Below are positions 37,277-46,236 of a DNA stretch of 64,000 nucleotides, piece after piece. The stretch is taken from positions 1-64,000 of the forward strand of contig JAJZVV010000005.1 of NCBI GenBank assembly GCA_021845595.1, written 5' to 3'. The notes beneath the pieces were generated by a model. The model searched no databases. It worked only from the letters and a program-made list of their open reading frames with translations, and was not told the DNA's origin. Origin of the DNA: Pseudomonadota bacterium. GTDB taxonomy: Bacteria > Pseudomonadota > Alphaproteobacteria > Acetobacterales > Acetobacteraceae. Numbering within the stretch: position 1 is the first letter of the stretch; each line of letters starts with the position of its first letter. The position numbers and the translations under genes were made by a program.

Positions 37277-38605
37277 ATGTCCAGGGTCACCAGCCGCGAC
37301 GATGCCGTGTTCGACCCGATCGAGCGTGCCTCACGCGACGAGATCGCCGCGCTGCAGCGCCAGCGCCTGGCCTGGTCGTTGCAGCACGCCTACGACAACG
37401 TGCCCTATTATCGGGCCAGCTTCGACGCCGCCGGCGTCCGGCCGGGGGATTTCCGTGATCTCGCCGATCTGGCGCAGTTTCCGTTCACGACCAAGGCCAC
37501 GTTCCGCGGCACCTATCCCTACGGGCTGCTCGCCGTCCCGCCGGCCCGTGTCGCCCGCCTGCATGCCTCCTCGGGCACCACCGGCAAGCCCACGGTCGTC
37601 GCCTATACCCAGGCGGATCTCGATGTCTGGGCCGACCTCGTCGCCCGCTCGCTCCACGCCGCCGGGGCGCGGCCAGGGATGAAGCTGCACAATGCCTATG
37701 GCTACGGGCTTTTCACCGGCGGGCTCGGCCTGCATGCGGGCGCGGAGCGGCTGGGCTGCACCGTCATTCCGATCTCCGGCGGCATGACCGAGCGTCAGGT
37801 GCACATGATCGCCGATCTTTGCCCGGAGATCATCGCCGTGACCCCGAGCTACATGCTGGCGATCCTCGATGAGTTCGCCCGTCAGGGGCGCGATCCGCGC
37901 GGCAGTTCGCTCCGGTTCGGGCTGTTCGGCGCCGAGCCCTGGACCAACGCGATGCGCCAGGAGATCGAGGCCAGTTTTGATATCGACGCGGTGGACATCT
38001 ATGGCCTGTCCGAGGTGATGGGCCCGGGTGTCGCCCAGGAATGCGTCGAAACCAAGGACGGCCTGCATGTCTGGGAGGACCATTTCTATCCCGAGGTCAT
38101 CGACCCCGATACCGGCGCGGTGCTGGCGGAGGGCGAGCGCGGGGAGTTGGTGTTCACCTCGCTGACCAAGCAGGCGATGCCGGTGATCCGCTACCGCACC
38201 CGCGATCTAACCCGCCTGTTGCCCGGCACCGCGCGGCCGGGCTTCCGCCGCATGGAGAAAGTGACCGGCCGCTCGGACGACATGGTGATCCTGCGCGGGG
38301 TCAATGTGTTCCCGACCCAGATCGAGGAACTGCTGCTGACGCACCCGTGGTGCGGCGGGCATTTCCAGCTCGAACTGACCCGCGAGGGACGGCTCGACCG
38401 CATGATCGTTCACGCCGAGTCCCGCCCCGAGCATTGGGACGGCGCCGGGCTGCGGGACGAGAGCCGGCTGGTCGCGCATGAGATCAAGAACACGATCGGG
38501 ATTTCCGCCGACGTCGTCGTCGAGCCGCCGGGCACGCTGGAGCGCTCGCTGGGCAAGGTGAAGCGCGTGATCGACCGGCGTCCGCGCGAGCCGGCTCAGA
38601 CGTGA
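37277..38605 (+). CDS. paaK: Phenylacetate-CoA ligase
   Basis: A 442-residue AMP-forming ligase activating phenylacetate with CoA and ATP. Signatures are ARLHASSGTTGKPTVVAYT (P-loop-like), FGLFGAEPWT, DIYGLSEVMGPGVAQEC and GRSDDMVILRGVNVFP. It starts the aerobic hybrid pathway whose epoxidase (paaABCDE) is encoded convergently; its last 10 bases overlap the paaE 3' end. Divergent from hrcA; an AG-rich ribosome site (GGGAG) precedes the ATG. Confidence 0.95.
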   Translation: MSRVTSRDDAVFDPIERASRDEIAALQRQRLAWSLQHAYDNVPYYRASFDAAGVRPGDFRDLADLAQFPFTTKATFRGTYPYGLLAVPPARVARLHASSGTTGKPTVVAYTQADLDVWADLVARSLHAAGARPGMKLHNAYGYGLFTGGLGLHAGAERLGCTVIPISGGMTERQVHMIADLCPEIIAVTPSYMLAILDEFARQGRDPRGSSLRFGLFGAEPWTNAMRQEIEASFDIDAVDIYGLSEVMGPGVAQECVETKDGLHVWEDHFYPEVIDPDTGAVLAEGERGELVFTSLTKQAMPVIRYRTRDLTRLLPGTARPGFRRMEKVTGRSDDMVILRGVNVFPTQIEELLLTHPWCGGHFQLELTREGRLDRMIVHAESRPEHWDGAGLRDESRLVAHEIKNTIGISADVVVEPPGTLERSLGKVKRVIDRRPREPAQT

Positions 38606-39678
38606 TCGTAGTCGATGACGACGTGCCGGCTGGTCGGCTGCGCCTGGCAGGTGAGGGCGTAGCCCGCCTCGACTTCCCAAGGCTCCAGCGCGAAATTCGT
38701 CGTCATGCGCACCGTGCCATCGAGCACGCGCGCGCGGCAGGTGCTGCACATGCCGCCCTTGCAGGCGTAGGGCAGATCGAGTCCGGCGCGTAGCGCGGCG
38801 TCGAGGATCGCTTCGCCCTCGGCCACCGGAATCTCCGACCGGGTGCCGTCGGCGATCACGCTGGCGGTGGCGAAGGGCGTTCCCGCCGGGGCGGGCTGCG
38901 GACGGCGGCGTGGCACGCCGTCGAGCGCCGAAACGAAGCGCTCGGTATGGATCTGGCTCGGTGCCAGCCCGAGTTCGAGCAGGGTGGCCGCGATTTCCTC
39001 GCTCATCTCGGTCGGGCCACAGAGAAAGACGTGGTCGACGCTGCTGGCCGGAACGACGTGGCGCAGCAGCAGCCGCACTTTCGCCGCATCGAGGCGGCCG
39101 TTCAGCACGGCCACATCCTGCTGCTCGCGCGAGAGCACGTGGAACACCGAGAGCCGATCCATGTATCGGTCCTTCAGCGCCTCGAGCTCCTCGCGGAAGA
39201 GAATCTCCGCGGTCGAGCGGTTGCCGTAGAACAAGAAGACCCGGCTGGCGGGCTCGCGGGCAAGCAGGGCGCGGGTGATGGAGAGGATCGGCGTGATCCC
39301 GGATCCGGCGGCGAAGCCGACATGCACGCGTGCGGCCGCGGGCACGCAGGCGATGCCGAACCGGCCCGTCGGGCTCATGACGTCGATCACGTCCCCGGGG
39401 CGGATCTCGTCATTCGCCCAACTCGAGAACCGGCCGCCATCGATGCGCTTGACGGCGATGCGCAACGCGCCGTCATCCGGCCCGGCGCAGATGGAATAGG
39501 AGCGACGCACCTCCTCGCCCTCGAACAGGCGCCGCAGCGTCAGGTACTGGCCGGCCTCGAAACGGAACGTCTCGCTCAGGGGCGGTGGAACCTCGAAGGC
39601 AATCGACACCGCATCGGCGGTCTCACGCCGGACATCCGCGACGCGCAGCTTGTGGAAGCGGGGAGGTGGGGAGGACAT
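38596..39678 (-). CDS. paaE: Phenylacetyl-CoA epoxidase reductase subunit PaaE
   Basis: A 360-residue reductase passing electrons from NADPH to the PaaA di-iron site. Ferredoxin-reductase part (about 1-240): RRSYSICAGPDDG for FAD, AAGSGITPILSI and FLCGPTEM for NADPH. C-terminal plant-type 2Fe-2S domain: ACKGGMCSTCRARV and a later Cys in ALTCQAQP. ATG at 39678 is used. Last gene of the paaABCDE operon. Confidence 0.95.
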   Translation of the reverse strand: MSSPPPRFHKLRVADVRRETADAVSIAFEVPPPLSETFRFEAGQYLTLRRLFEGEEVRRSYSICAGPDDGALRIAVKRIDGGRFSSWANDEIRPGDVIDVMSPTGRFGIACVPAAARVHVGFAAGSGITPILSITRALLAREPASRVFLFYGNRSTAEILFREELEALKDRYMDRLSVFHVLSREQQDVAVLNGRLDAAKVRLLLRHVVPASSVDHVFLCGPTEMSEEIAATLLELGLAPSQIHTERFVSALDGVPRRRPQPAPAGTPFATASVIADGTRSEIPVAEGEAILDAALRAGLDLPYACKGGMCSTCRARVLDGTVRMTTNFALEPWEVEAGYALTCQAQPTSRHVVIDYDHV

Positions 39679-39692
39679 GAAAACCGGCGCCG

Positions 39693-40193
39693 CTAATGAC
39701 ACTTGAAGGCGTCGAACGGCTCGCGGCAGGCCTGGCATCGCCATAGCGATTTGCACGACGTCGAGCCGAATTCGGCAATCTGCGCGGTATCCATCGAGCC
39801 GCATCGCGGGCACGCGACCGGGCCCGAACCGAACAGCGCGCCACGGCCGGCGCCGGGCGTTGGCGGGGCGATGCCGTAGTCACGCAGCTTGCGCCGGCCG
39901 GCTTCGGTCATCCAGTCGGTCGTCCAGGCCGGAGCGAGCACGCTTCGCACCCGCGCATCGTTGATGCCGGCGCGCGCGAGGGCGAGTTCGATCTCGATGC
40001 GGATCACGTCCATCGCCGGGCAGCCGGAGTACGTCGGCGTGATCGTCACTTCGACGGCGCCGTTGCGCACCGTGACATCCCGCAGCACACCGAGATCGGC
40101 AATGGTCAGAACAGGAATCTCCGGATCGCATACGGTTTCCACTGCGCACAATGCGCGCGCGCGCAGGGCCCGATCGCTGTCGCCCGTCACCAT
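39693..40193 (-). CDS. paaD: Phenylacetate-CoA oxygenase subunit PaaD
   Basis: A 166-residue MIP18/SufT-like protein thought to help mature the epoxidase metal centre. DPEIPVLTIADLGVL and TPTYSGCPAMDVI are diagnostic; a C-terminal zinc-ribbon-like CPRCGS and CQAC pair is present. ATG at 40193 overlaps paaC by 7 bases. A longer opening upstream is a shadow of paaC. Confidence 0.94.
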   Translation of the reverse strand: MVTGDSDRALRARALCAVETVCDPEIPVLTIADLGVLRDVTVRNGAVEVTITPTYSGCPAMDVIRIEIELALARAGINDARVRSVLAPAWTTDWMTEAGRRKLRDYGIAPPTPGAGRGALFGSGPVACPRCGSMDTAQIAEFGSTSCKSLWRCQACREPFDAFKCH

Positions 40194-40975
40194 TGGGCGC
40201 CCGGGTAGGTTCGCTGCAGATGCTGCATCTCGGCCAGGAGCCGGCCGAGATGCTCGGTATGCCGTCCGCTGCGTCCGCCGGTCTGCATCCAGGCGCCGGC
40301 GGGGCGCGCGAGCGTGGCCTGGGCCAGTGCGGCAGTCACGCGCGCATCCCACTCGGCGCGCAGCGACGCCGGATCGACGGCGACGCCGGCGTTGACGAGT
40401 CCGCGCTCCGCCGCATCGCATTCGAACATCTCGCCGCTATAGGGCCAGAGCCGGTCCAGCGCCGCCTGGGAACGGGCACGGCTCTCCGCGGTGCCGTCGC
40501 CGAGGCGGATCATCCAGTCGCTGGCGTGGCGCAGATGATAGCGGGTTTCCTTCTCCGCTTTCGCCGCGATCGCGGCGAGCGTCGCATCCGCGCTGGTCTG
40601 CATGGCGCGCCAGTAGGCATCGGCGAAGCTGGCATAGAGGAACTGCCGGACGATGGTGTGCGCGAAGTTGCCGTTCGGCAGCTCCACCAGCAGAAGATTC
40701 CGGTACTGAGGCGCGTCGCGGCGATAGGCCAGCCGGTCCTCATCGTTGCCCGCCGCTTCCAGCGCTGCGGCGTGCGTGTAGAGCGCGCGCGCCTGGCCGA
40801 TGAGATCGAGGCCGAGATTCGCCAGCGCCATTTCCTCTTCGAGGGTCGGCGCATGTCCGACCCATTCCGAGAGGCGATGGCCGAGCACGAGCGCGTCGTC
40901 CGCACGGCGCAGGACATAGAGCGTGTGCGGCGTCTCATTCACCGCGATCGAGCTGGTCGCCATGGTGACGATCAC
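40187..40975 (-). CDS. paaC: Phenylacetyl-CoA 1,2-epoxidase subunit PaaC
   Basis: A 262-residue ferritin-like structural partner of PaaA. Typical segments include LVLGHRLSEWVGHAPTLEEE, IGQARALYTHAA and a C-terminal GRSGRHTEHLGRLLAEMQ. Start given as GTG at 40975, which overlaps the paaB stop (GTGA); ATG at 40963, four codons in, is an equally reasonable start. Confidence 0.94.
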   Translation of the reverse strand: MIVTMATSSIAVNETPHTLYVLRRADDALVLGHRLSEWVGHAPTLEEEMALANLGLDLIGQARALYTHAAALEAAGNDEDRLAYRRDAPQYRNLLLVELPNGNFAHTIVRQFLYASFADAYWRAMQTSADATLAAIAAKAEKETRYHLRHASDWMIRLGDGTAESRARSQAALDRLWPYSGEMFECDAAERGLVNAGVAVDPASLRAEWDARVTAALAQATLARPAGAWMQTGGRSGRHTEHLGRLLAEMQHLQRTYPGAQW

Positions 40976-41268
40976 ATGTGGCCGACGTCGTCCGGCACAT
41001 CATAGAAGGTCGGGTGCCGGTACGGCTTTGTCAGCGCCGGCTCGAACAGCATGTCCCGGTCGGCCGGATCGGACGCGATGATGGCCTTCGACGGCACAAT
41101 CCAGATCGAGAGTCCCTCGCCACGCCGGGTGTAGAGATCGCGCGCCGCCTGCATGGCCAGGGCCGCGTCGGCCGCGTGCAGCGAACCGACATGCTTGTGC
41201 GCCAACCCATTGCGGCTGCGAATGAAGACTTCCCAGAGCGGCACCGGCTGTGTCTTGGTCTGATCCAT
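40972..41268 (-). CDS. paaB: Phenylacetyl-CoA 1,2-epoxidase subunit PaaB
   Basis: A 98-residue small subunit needed for epoxidase assembly. It has PLWEVFIRSRNGLAHKHVGS and AARDLYTRRGEGLSIWIVPS, which are near-invariant in PaaB. ATG at 41268 lies 11 bases after the paaA stop. Overlaps paaC by 4 bases. Confidence 0.95.
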   Translation of the reverse strand: MDQTKTQPVPLWEVFIRSRNGLAHKHVGSLHAADAALAMQAARDLYTRRGEGLSIWIVPSKAIIASDPADRDMLFEPALTKPYRHPTFYDVPDDVGHM

Positions 41269-41279
41269 CGTGCTGTCTC

Positions 41280-42317
41280 TCAGGCCGCGACCCGAGCCCG
41301 CGCGGCTTTCGCCGCATGGGCGGCGGCGGCTTCGCGCACCCAGGCGCCATTCTCGTGCGCCCGCCGGCGCGCGGCGAGACGTTCCTCGTTGCAGGGGCCG
41401 TTGCCGGCCAGAACCTGGCGGAATTCCTCCCACGGGATCGGCCCGAACCGCCAGTGCCCGCGTGGCTCGCCGGTAGCCGGCTGGTCGGGGGCCGGTTCGA
41501 AGCGCAGTTCGGCATCGGGGATCGTGAGACCAAGAAAATGCGCCTGCGGCACCGTGGCATCGACGAATTTCTGGCGCAGCTCATCGTTCGAGAAGCGCTT
41601 GATCTTCCATTGCGTGGACTGATCGCCGTGCGCGCTCTCGCTGTCCGGCGGGCCGAACATCATCAGGCACGGCCACCACCAACGGTTCAGCGCGTCCTGC
41701 GCCATCGCCTTCTGCTCCGTCGTGCCACGACAAAGCGTCAGCATGATCTCGTAGCCTTGGCGCTGGTGGAAGCTCTCCTCCTTGCAGACACGGATCATGG
41801 CCCGCGCGTATGGACCATAGGAGCAGCGACAGAGCGGGATCTGGTTCATGATGGCGGCGCCGTCCACCAGCCAGCCGATGGCGCCGATATCCGCCCAGGT
41901 CAGGGTCGGATAATTGAAGATCGAGGAGTATTTGGCCCGCCCGGCCAGCAGGTCGTCGACCATCTCCTCGCGGCTGCGGCCGAGTGTCTCGGCGGCCGCG
42001 TAGAGGTAGAGCCCGTGCCCGCCTTCGTCCTGGACCTTGGCCAGGAGCGTCGCCTTGCGCCTGAGGCTTGGCGCGCGCGTGATCCAGTTGCCCTCGGGCA
42101 GCATGCCGACGATCTCGGAGTGGGCGTGTTGGCTGATCTGGCGGGTCAGCGTCTTGCGGTAGGCGGCCGGCATCCAGTCGTTCGCCTCGATCCGCTCTTC
42201 GCGGTCGATGCGGCTCTGGAACTGCGCCAGCAAGGTCGCATCCTCCGCCGTCCCACCCTCGGCGGGGCGGGGCGAACGATCGGCCGCGTCGGCCTGCTGC
42301 AATCCTTGCGTGTACAT
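41280..42317 (-). CDS. paaA: Phenylacetyl-CoA 1,2-epoxidase catalytic subunit PaaA
   Basis: A 345-residue ferritin-like di-iron oxygenase that forms the ring epoxide of phenylacetyl-CoA. Iron-ligand ExxH patterns are visible in [14 protein letters not shown] and [16 protein letters not shown] at 42317 follows GGGAGG. First gene of paaABCDE; genes for the downstream isomerase, ring hydrolase and beta-oxidation (paaG, paaZ, paaH, paaJ) are not in the window. Confidence 0.96.
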   Translation of the reverse strand: MYTQGLQQADAADRSPRPAEGGTAEDATLLAQFQSRIDREERIEANDWMPAAYRKTLTRQISQHAHSEIVGMLPEGNWITRAPSLRRKATLLAKVQDEGGHGLYLYAAAETLGRSREEMVDDLLAGRAKYSSIFNYPTLTWADIGAIGWLVDGAAIMNQIPLCRCSYGPYARAMIRVCKEESFHQRQGYEIMLTLCRGTTEQKAMAQDALNRWWWPCLMMFGPPDSESAHGDQSTQWKIKRFSNDELRQKFVDATVPQAHFLGLTIPDAELRFEPAPDQPATGEPRGHWRFGPIPWEEFRQVLAGNGPCNEERLAARRRAHENGAWVREAAAAHAAKAARARVAA

Positions 42318-42404
42318 CGCGGCCCTCCCGCCTATTCGGTTTGGTTATGAGACGGCCACGCGGCGGTCAACCGAATTCCGCCCCGACCCGCACCCCCCTG
42401 GCCG

Positions 42405-42647
42405 TCAGCCGGCCCGCCGCAGCACTTCGCGCGCATAGCGGGCGTGCCCGGCTGCGGTCGGCTCGAAGCGATGATCCTGCCGCTGCCGCGCCAGCCCGTC
42501 CGCGGCGAGCCGGGCCAGGCAGGGCCCGTCCTTCGGCTCCCCCGGCTGCCCCCGCGACGATCCCGCCGGGCGGCCCGCGGCGCCCGCCATCACCAGCCGA
42601 TGGAGCGCCGATCGGCAGCACGTCTCCAGATAGGGCTCGCTCCACAT
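42405..42647 (-). CDS. Small winged-helix-like protein of unknown function
   Basis: An 80-residue reading frame starting MWSEPYLETCCRSALHRLVM and ending PTAAGHARYAREVLRRAG. The second half (CLARLAADGLARQRQDHRFE, then PTAAG) has the alternating pattern of a winged-helix beta wing, as in small hypothetical proteins of this order. It lies in a gap between paaA and pyrD that is otherwise empty. No good ribosome site is seen before the ATG at 42647 or GTG at 42650. Treat as probable but unproven. Confidence 0.5.
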   Translation of the reverse strand: MWSEPYLETCCRSALHRLVMAGAAGRPAGSSRGQPGEPKDGPCLARLAADGLARQRQDHRFEPTAAGHARYAREVLRRAG

Positions 42648-42741
42648 CACGCTCGCATTTTGGCGCCGCCGGTCCGCACGGCAAGGACGCCGGACGCGAA
42701 AGACTTCCCATCCGCCGCGCACTGCGGCAGGAAGAACGGCG

Positions 42742-43818
42742 ATGATGTCGGCTCTCGGCCCCCTCGCGATGCGCCTGCTGCGCCGGCTCGACCCCGAGCG
42801 CGCGCATGGGCTTGCCTTGACTGCGCTGCGGCTGGGCCTCGTCGGGCACGGCGCGGCCGCGGCCGACCCGATTCTCGGCCAGCGGCTCTGGGGCCTCGAT
42901 TTCCGCAACCCGATCGGGCTCGCCGCCGGGTTCGACAAGGATGCGGTCGCGCTCCGGCCGCTGATGCGGCTCGGCTTCGGGTTCGTCGAGGCCGGGACGG
43001 TGACCTTGCGCCCGCAGCCGGGCAATCCGCGCCCGCGCCTGTTCCGCCTGCCCGAGGATGGCGCCATCATCAATCGTATGGGCTTCAACGGCGCCGGCCT
43101 CGAGGTGGTGCGGGCCCGGCTCGGCCGGCTTGGGCCGCACCCGGTACCGCTCGGGGTGAATATCGGCCTCAACAAGGAGAGCGCCGACCCCGAGCGCGAC
43201 TACGCCGCCCTGGCCGCGGCGCTCGCGCCATCGGCCGATTACCTGACGATCAACGTCTCCTCGCCGAACACGCCGGGGCTGCGGGCATTGCAGGGGCGCG
43301 CGCCGCTCGCCGGCCTGCTGGCCGCGATCATCGCCGCGCTGCCGGCACCGCGGCCCGTTCTCGTCAAGATCGCGCCCGATCTCGAGGATGCGGGGCTGGA
43401 CGCAGTGGTCGAGACGGCGCTGGCCGCGGGCGTCGCCGGGCTGATCATTGCCAACACCAGCACCGCTCGGCCCCCCGGGCTCCGATCCCGCCACGCCGGC
43501 GAGGCGGGCGGCCTGTCCGGCCGGCCGCTCTTACCCCGGGCCTGCGCTCTCCTCGCCCGCGTCCGTGCGCGCGCCGGCGGGCGTCTGGTTCTGGTCGGCT
43601 GCGGCGGTGTCGCGAGCGGGGCGGATGCGCTGGCGATGATCCGCGCCGGGGCCAGCCTGGTGCAGCTCTACACCGGCTTCGCCTATGCCGGCCCGGCGCT
43701 GATCCCCCACCTCGCCGCTGAGCTCGCGGCGCTCCTGCGCGCCGAGGGCTTTCGCGGCATCGACGAAGCGGTTGGCGCCGATGCCAGCCGGACAGTGAAG
43801 GTTCCCTTGCCCCAATGA
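42742..43818 (+). CDS. pyrD: Dihydroorotate dehydrogenase (quinone)
   Basis: A 358-residue class 2 enzyme oxidising dihydroorotate to orotate with quinone on the inner membrane. The N-terminal amphipathic extension (LDPERAHGLALTAL) marks class 2. FMN and substrate motifs: GLAAGFDKDA, GTVTLRPQPGNPRPRLFR, NRMGFNG and the catalytic Ser region YLTINVSSPNTPGLR. Overlaps the following HAD gene (ATGA). Confidence 0.96.
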   Translation: MMSALGPLAMRLLRRLDPERAHGLALTALRLGLVGHGAAAADPILGQRLWGLDFRNPIGLAAGFDKDAVALRPLMRLGFGFVEAGTVTLRPQPGNPRPRLFRLPEDGAIINRMGFNGAGLEVVRARLGRLGPHPVPLGVNIGLNKESADPERDYAALAAALAPSADYLTINVSSPNTPGLRALQGRAPLAGLLAAIIAALPAPRPVLVKIAPDLEDAGLDAVVETALAAGVAGLIIANTSTARPPGLRSRHAGEAGGLSGRPLLPRACALLARVRARAGGRLVLVGCGGVASGADALAMIRAGASLVQLYTGFAYAGPALIPHLAAELAALLRAEGFRGIDEAVGADASRTVKVPLPQ

Positions 43819-44666
43819 TGCAGCATTTGAGTGGCTTCGCCGCGCTCGCCCAGCGCTATGACGGCTTCATCCTCGATCTCTGGGGCGTGATCCACGACGG
43901 CGTCACGCCCTATCCCGGCGCCGTCGACTGCCTGGAACGGCTCCGCGCGGCAAAGCGGCGGGTGGTGCTGCTGTCCAACGCGCCGCGCAGGTCGGCGGTG
44001 GCGCAGGCAGCGATGCGCGAGATGGGCATCGCCGACGATCTCTATACCGACCTCCTGACCAGCGGCGAGGCCACCTGGCTCGCGCTGCGCGACCGCAGCG
44101 ACCCGTTCGTCGCCGGCCTCGGGCAGCGTCTCTACCATCTCGGCCCGCCGCGTGACCGCAATGTCTTCGAGGGTTTGCCCTACACTGACGTGGCGGACCC
44201 CGAGAGCGCGGATTTCGTCGTCAATACCGGCCCCGACGAGACCCGCAGCCTGACGGATCTCGGCGAGTACGAGCCGGCGCTGCAGATAGCCGTGGCGCGC
44301 GGCCTGCCGATGGTCTGCGCCAATCCCGATCTCGAGGTGATCCGCGGCGGCATCGTCGCGCTCTGCGCGGGCCGGCTGGCGCAACGCTATGAGGCTCTGG
44401 GCGGGCGTGTGCGCTGGATCGGCAAGCCGGACCCCGCCATCTACGCGCCGGTGCTGGAGCGGCTCGCGGTGCCGAAGGCGCGGGTGCTGGCGGTCGGCGA
44501 TGCGCTGCGTACCGACATCGCCGGCGCTGCCAGCGTGGGCATCGAGTCCTGCTGGGTCCTCGGTGGAATCCACAACGAGGTGCGCGGCCGGCCCGAGGCG
44601 GCCGAGGCCGCCGCCCGCGCCGCCGGTCTGGCGCCGATAGCCACCGTCCCCGAATTCGCCTGGTAG
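43815..44666 (+). CDS. HAD-superfamily hydrolase, class IIA (TIGR01459-like)
   Basis: A 283-residue HAD phosphatase of the NagD/p-nitrophenylphosphatase group. Motif I GFILDLWGVIHDG (nucleophile Asp), motif II VVLLSNAPRRS, and the late KPDPAIYAPVLE and VGDALRTDIAGAASVG motifs are in order. Its natural substrate, probably a sugar or nucleotide phosphate, is unknown. Translationally coupled to pyrD; followed by a strong hairpin. Confidence 0.88.
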   Translation: MMQHLSGFAALAQRYDGFILDLWGVIHDGVTPYPGAVDCLERLRAAKRRVVLLSNAPRRSAVAQAAMREMGIADDLYTDLLTSGEATWLALRDRSDPFVAGLGQRLYHLGPPRDRNVFEGLPYTDVADPESADFVVNTGPDETRSLTDLGEYEPALQIAVARGLPMVCANPDLEVIRGGIVALCAGRLAQRYEALGGRVRWIGKPDPAIYAPVLERLAVPKARVLAVGDALRTDIAGAASVGIESCWVLGGIHNEVRGRPEAAEAAARAAGLAPIATVPEFAW

Positions 44667-44675
44667 GGCCGACCG

Positions 44676-44706
44676 GCCGAAGCCTTGCCTCTCACAAGGC
44701 TTCGGC
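44676..44706. terminator. Hairpin between HAD gene and small secreted protein gene
   Basis: GCCGAAGCCTTG (44676-44687) pairs perfectly with CAAGGCTTCGGC (44695-44706) around a 7-base loop, between two convergent genes. Probably a two-way terminator. Confidence 0.65.
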
Positions 44707-44750
44707 AGCGCGGTCTGCGCGCAGGGTTGGGGGCCGGCTCGTATAAGCGC

Positions 44751-45077
44751 TCAGCGCGCCGGCGCTTGCTGGCTTTTCGTCGCGGCGGGGGTTGCGCTCT
44801 GGGCTGCCTGCTGCTTGCACAGCGGGAAATCCGGCCAGTCCTTGCAGCCCTGCGGACCGACCTTCGTGGTTGGGTTGGTCGCCGTGCCGAGTATGTGGCA
44901 GGGCCAGCCCGGCAGGCAGGAATCCGTGCTGTCGAAGGGCACGTTGCTCTGGCCCATGGAGCCGATCGACGGCGCGCCGCCGTGGCCGCCGCCGAAACCG
45001 CCGCCCGCGAAGGCCGGCGCAGCCGGAAGCACCATCACCGCGAGCACCAGAGACAAGCCAGCGAAGTGGCTATTCAT
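44751..45077 (-). CDS. Small secreted cysteine-containing protein, copy 1
   Basis: A 108-residue protein with a Sec signal (LSLVLAVMVLPAAPAFAGGG), a Gly/His-rich stretch, and a domain SNVPFDSTDSCLPGWPC, then TNPTTKVGPQGCKDWPDFPLC, with four cysteines that could form two disulfides. The last 20 residues are Ala/Gln-rich. ATG at 45077 is taken. The next gene is a paralogue sharing this core almost residue for residue. I do not recognise the family. Confidence 0.72.
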   Translation of the reverse strand: MNSHFAGLSLVLAVMVLPAAPAFAGGGFGGGHGGAPSIGSMGQSNVPFDSTDSCLPGWPCHILGTATNPTTKVGPQGCKDWPDFPLCKQQAAQSATPAATKSQQAPAR

Positions 45078-45122
45078 TGCGCACGCCCTCCTGAACAAAA
45101 GTTGTCAAACCGCACCACGCCC

Positions 45123-45437
45123 TCATTGGCCGGACCTACGGGGCTGATTGCCGCCTGTCGTTTCCCCCGGCCTGCTATCGCCCGCGTGTGAGTTGCATAG
45201 CGGAAAGTCGGGCCAGTCCTTGCAGGCCTGCGGACCCAGCGTCGTCGTCGGGTTGGTGCCGGAGCCAATCACGTGGCAGGGCCAGCCCGGCAGGCAGGAA
45301 TCCGTGCTGTCGAAGGGGACGTTGCTCACGCCGAGCGAGACCAGCGAACCGCCCCCCGCAGCGCGCGCGGCGCCGGCCTCGACCAGGAGCGAGACGAAAG
45401 ACAGAGCCAGAACAGCCAAGCACCGTAAGGTTCTCAC
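45123..45437 (-). CDS. Small secreted cysteine-containing protein, copy 2
   Basis: A 104-residue paralogue of the gene downstream of it. Signal peptide RCLAVLALSFVSLLVEAGAARA, then SNVPFDSTDSCLPGWPCHV, TNPTTTLGPQACKDWPDFPLC and a polar tail. All four cysteines are kept. GTG at 45437 is the only in-frame start before the signal. Separated from copy 1 by 45 bases on the same strand. Function unknown. Confidence 0.72.
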   Translation of the reverse strand: MRTLRCLAVLALSFVSLLVEAGAARAAGGGSLVSLGVSNVPFDSTDSCLPGWPCHVIGSGTNPTTTLGPQACKDWPDFPLCNSHAGDSRPGETTGGNQPRRSGQ

Positions 45438-45498
45438 GACCCATCCATATCTTGATCCGCACGCACCGGCTCGGCGCGCGTCGGCCCTTTGCCCTGCC

Positions 45499-46080
45499 TC
45501 AGGCGTGGCCGGCCGCGCTCGATAGCAGCAGCGGGTCTACTTTCAATTTGGCCAGCGCGCGGCGCCATTTGGTGGGATGCTCGGCGTCGAAAAGCACCGC
45601 CTCGTCGGCCGGGGCCGAGAGCCACGCATTCTGCTGCAGTTCCTGGTCGAGCTGGCCCGCCCCCCAGCCGGCATAGCCGAGCGCGAGAACCCCTGCACGC
45701 GGACCGCCACCCTCGGCGATCGCCTTCAGCACATCGAGACTGGCCGTCAGCGCCAGTGCCCCGTCCACTTGCAGGCTGCCTTCCCCGGTCCAGTCCGCGG
45801 TGTGCAGCACGAAGCCGCGGCCATGGTCGACCGGACCGCCGGCGCATAGCCGGATGCGCCGCGCCGGGGGCACCGGTTCGACCTTCAACTGGCGCAGCAG
45901 GTCGTCGAAGCTCGGCTCCGCGAGCGGGGCGTTGACGACAATGCCCATCGCCCCTTCCTCGGTGTGCGCGCACACGAAAACGACGCTTTGGGCGAAGCGG
46001 GGATCGGTCATGCCCGGCATGGCGATGAGCACCTGGCCGGTGAGGAACCCGGGCGCGGGCCCGGTTGGACGCTGGCTCAT
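45499..46080 (-). CDS. YqgE/AlgH family protein
   Basis: A 193-residue cytosolic protein of the YqgE/AlgH family. FLTGQVLIAMPGMTDPRFAQ, the GIVVNAP segment and the GYAGWGAGQLDQEL motif are diagnostic. Family function is unsettled (AlgH was linked to alginate regulation). ATG at 46080 begins the conserved domain. Divergent from the peroxiredoxin gene, with 156 bases between. Confidence 0.93.
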   Translation of the reverse strand: MSQRPTGPAPGFLTGQVLIAMPGMTDPRFAQSVVFVCAHTEEGAMGIVVNAPLAEPSFDDLLRQLKVEPVPPARRIRLCAGGPVDHGRGFVLHTADWTGEGSLQVDGALALTASLDVLKAIAEGGGPRAGVLALGYAGWGAGQLDQELQQNAWLSAPADEAVLFDAEHPTKWRRALAKLKVDPLLLSSAAGHA

Positions 46081-46236
46081 GATGGGAGATTTGGGTGCGT
46101 GCCCCTCGGCGCGCAAGCCACGCCCAGGCAAGGCGCCGGCCCGCGTTTTCACCGGCGCCATTCTGCTCTAGACTCCTTCCCTTCCAGCCTGGCCCCCGGG
46201 GGGGGTGGCGACAAACCGAGTGAGGAGCGTGTTCCC

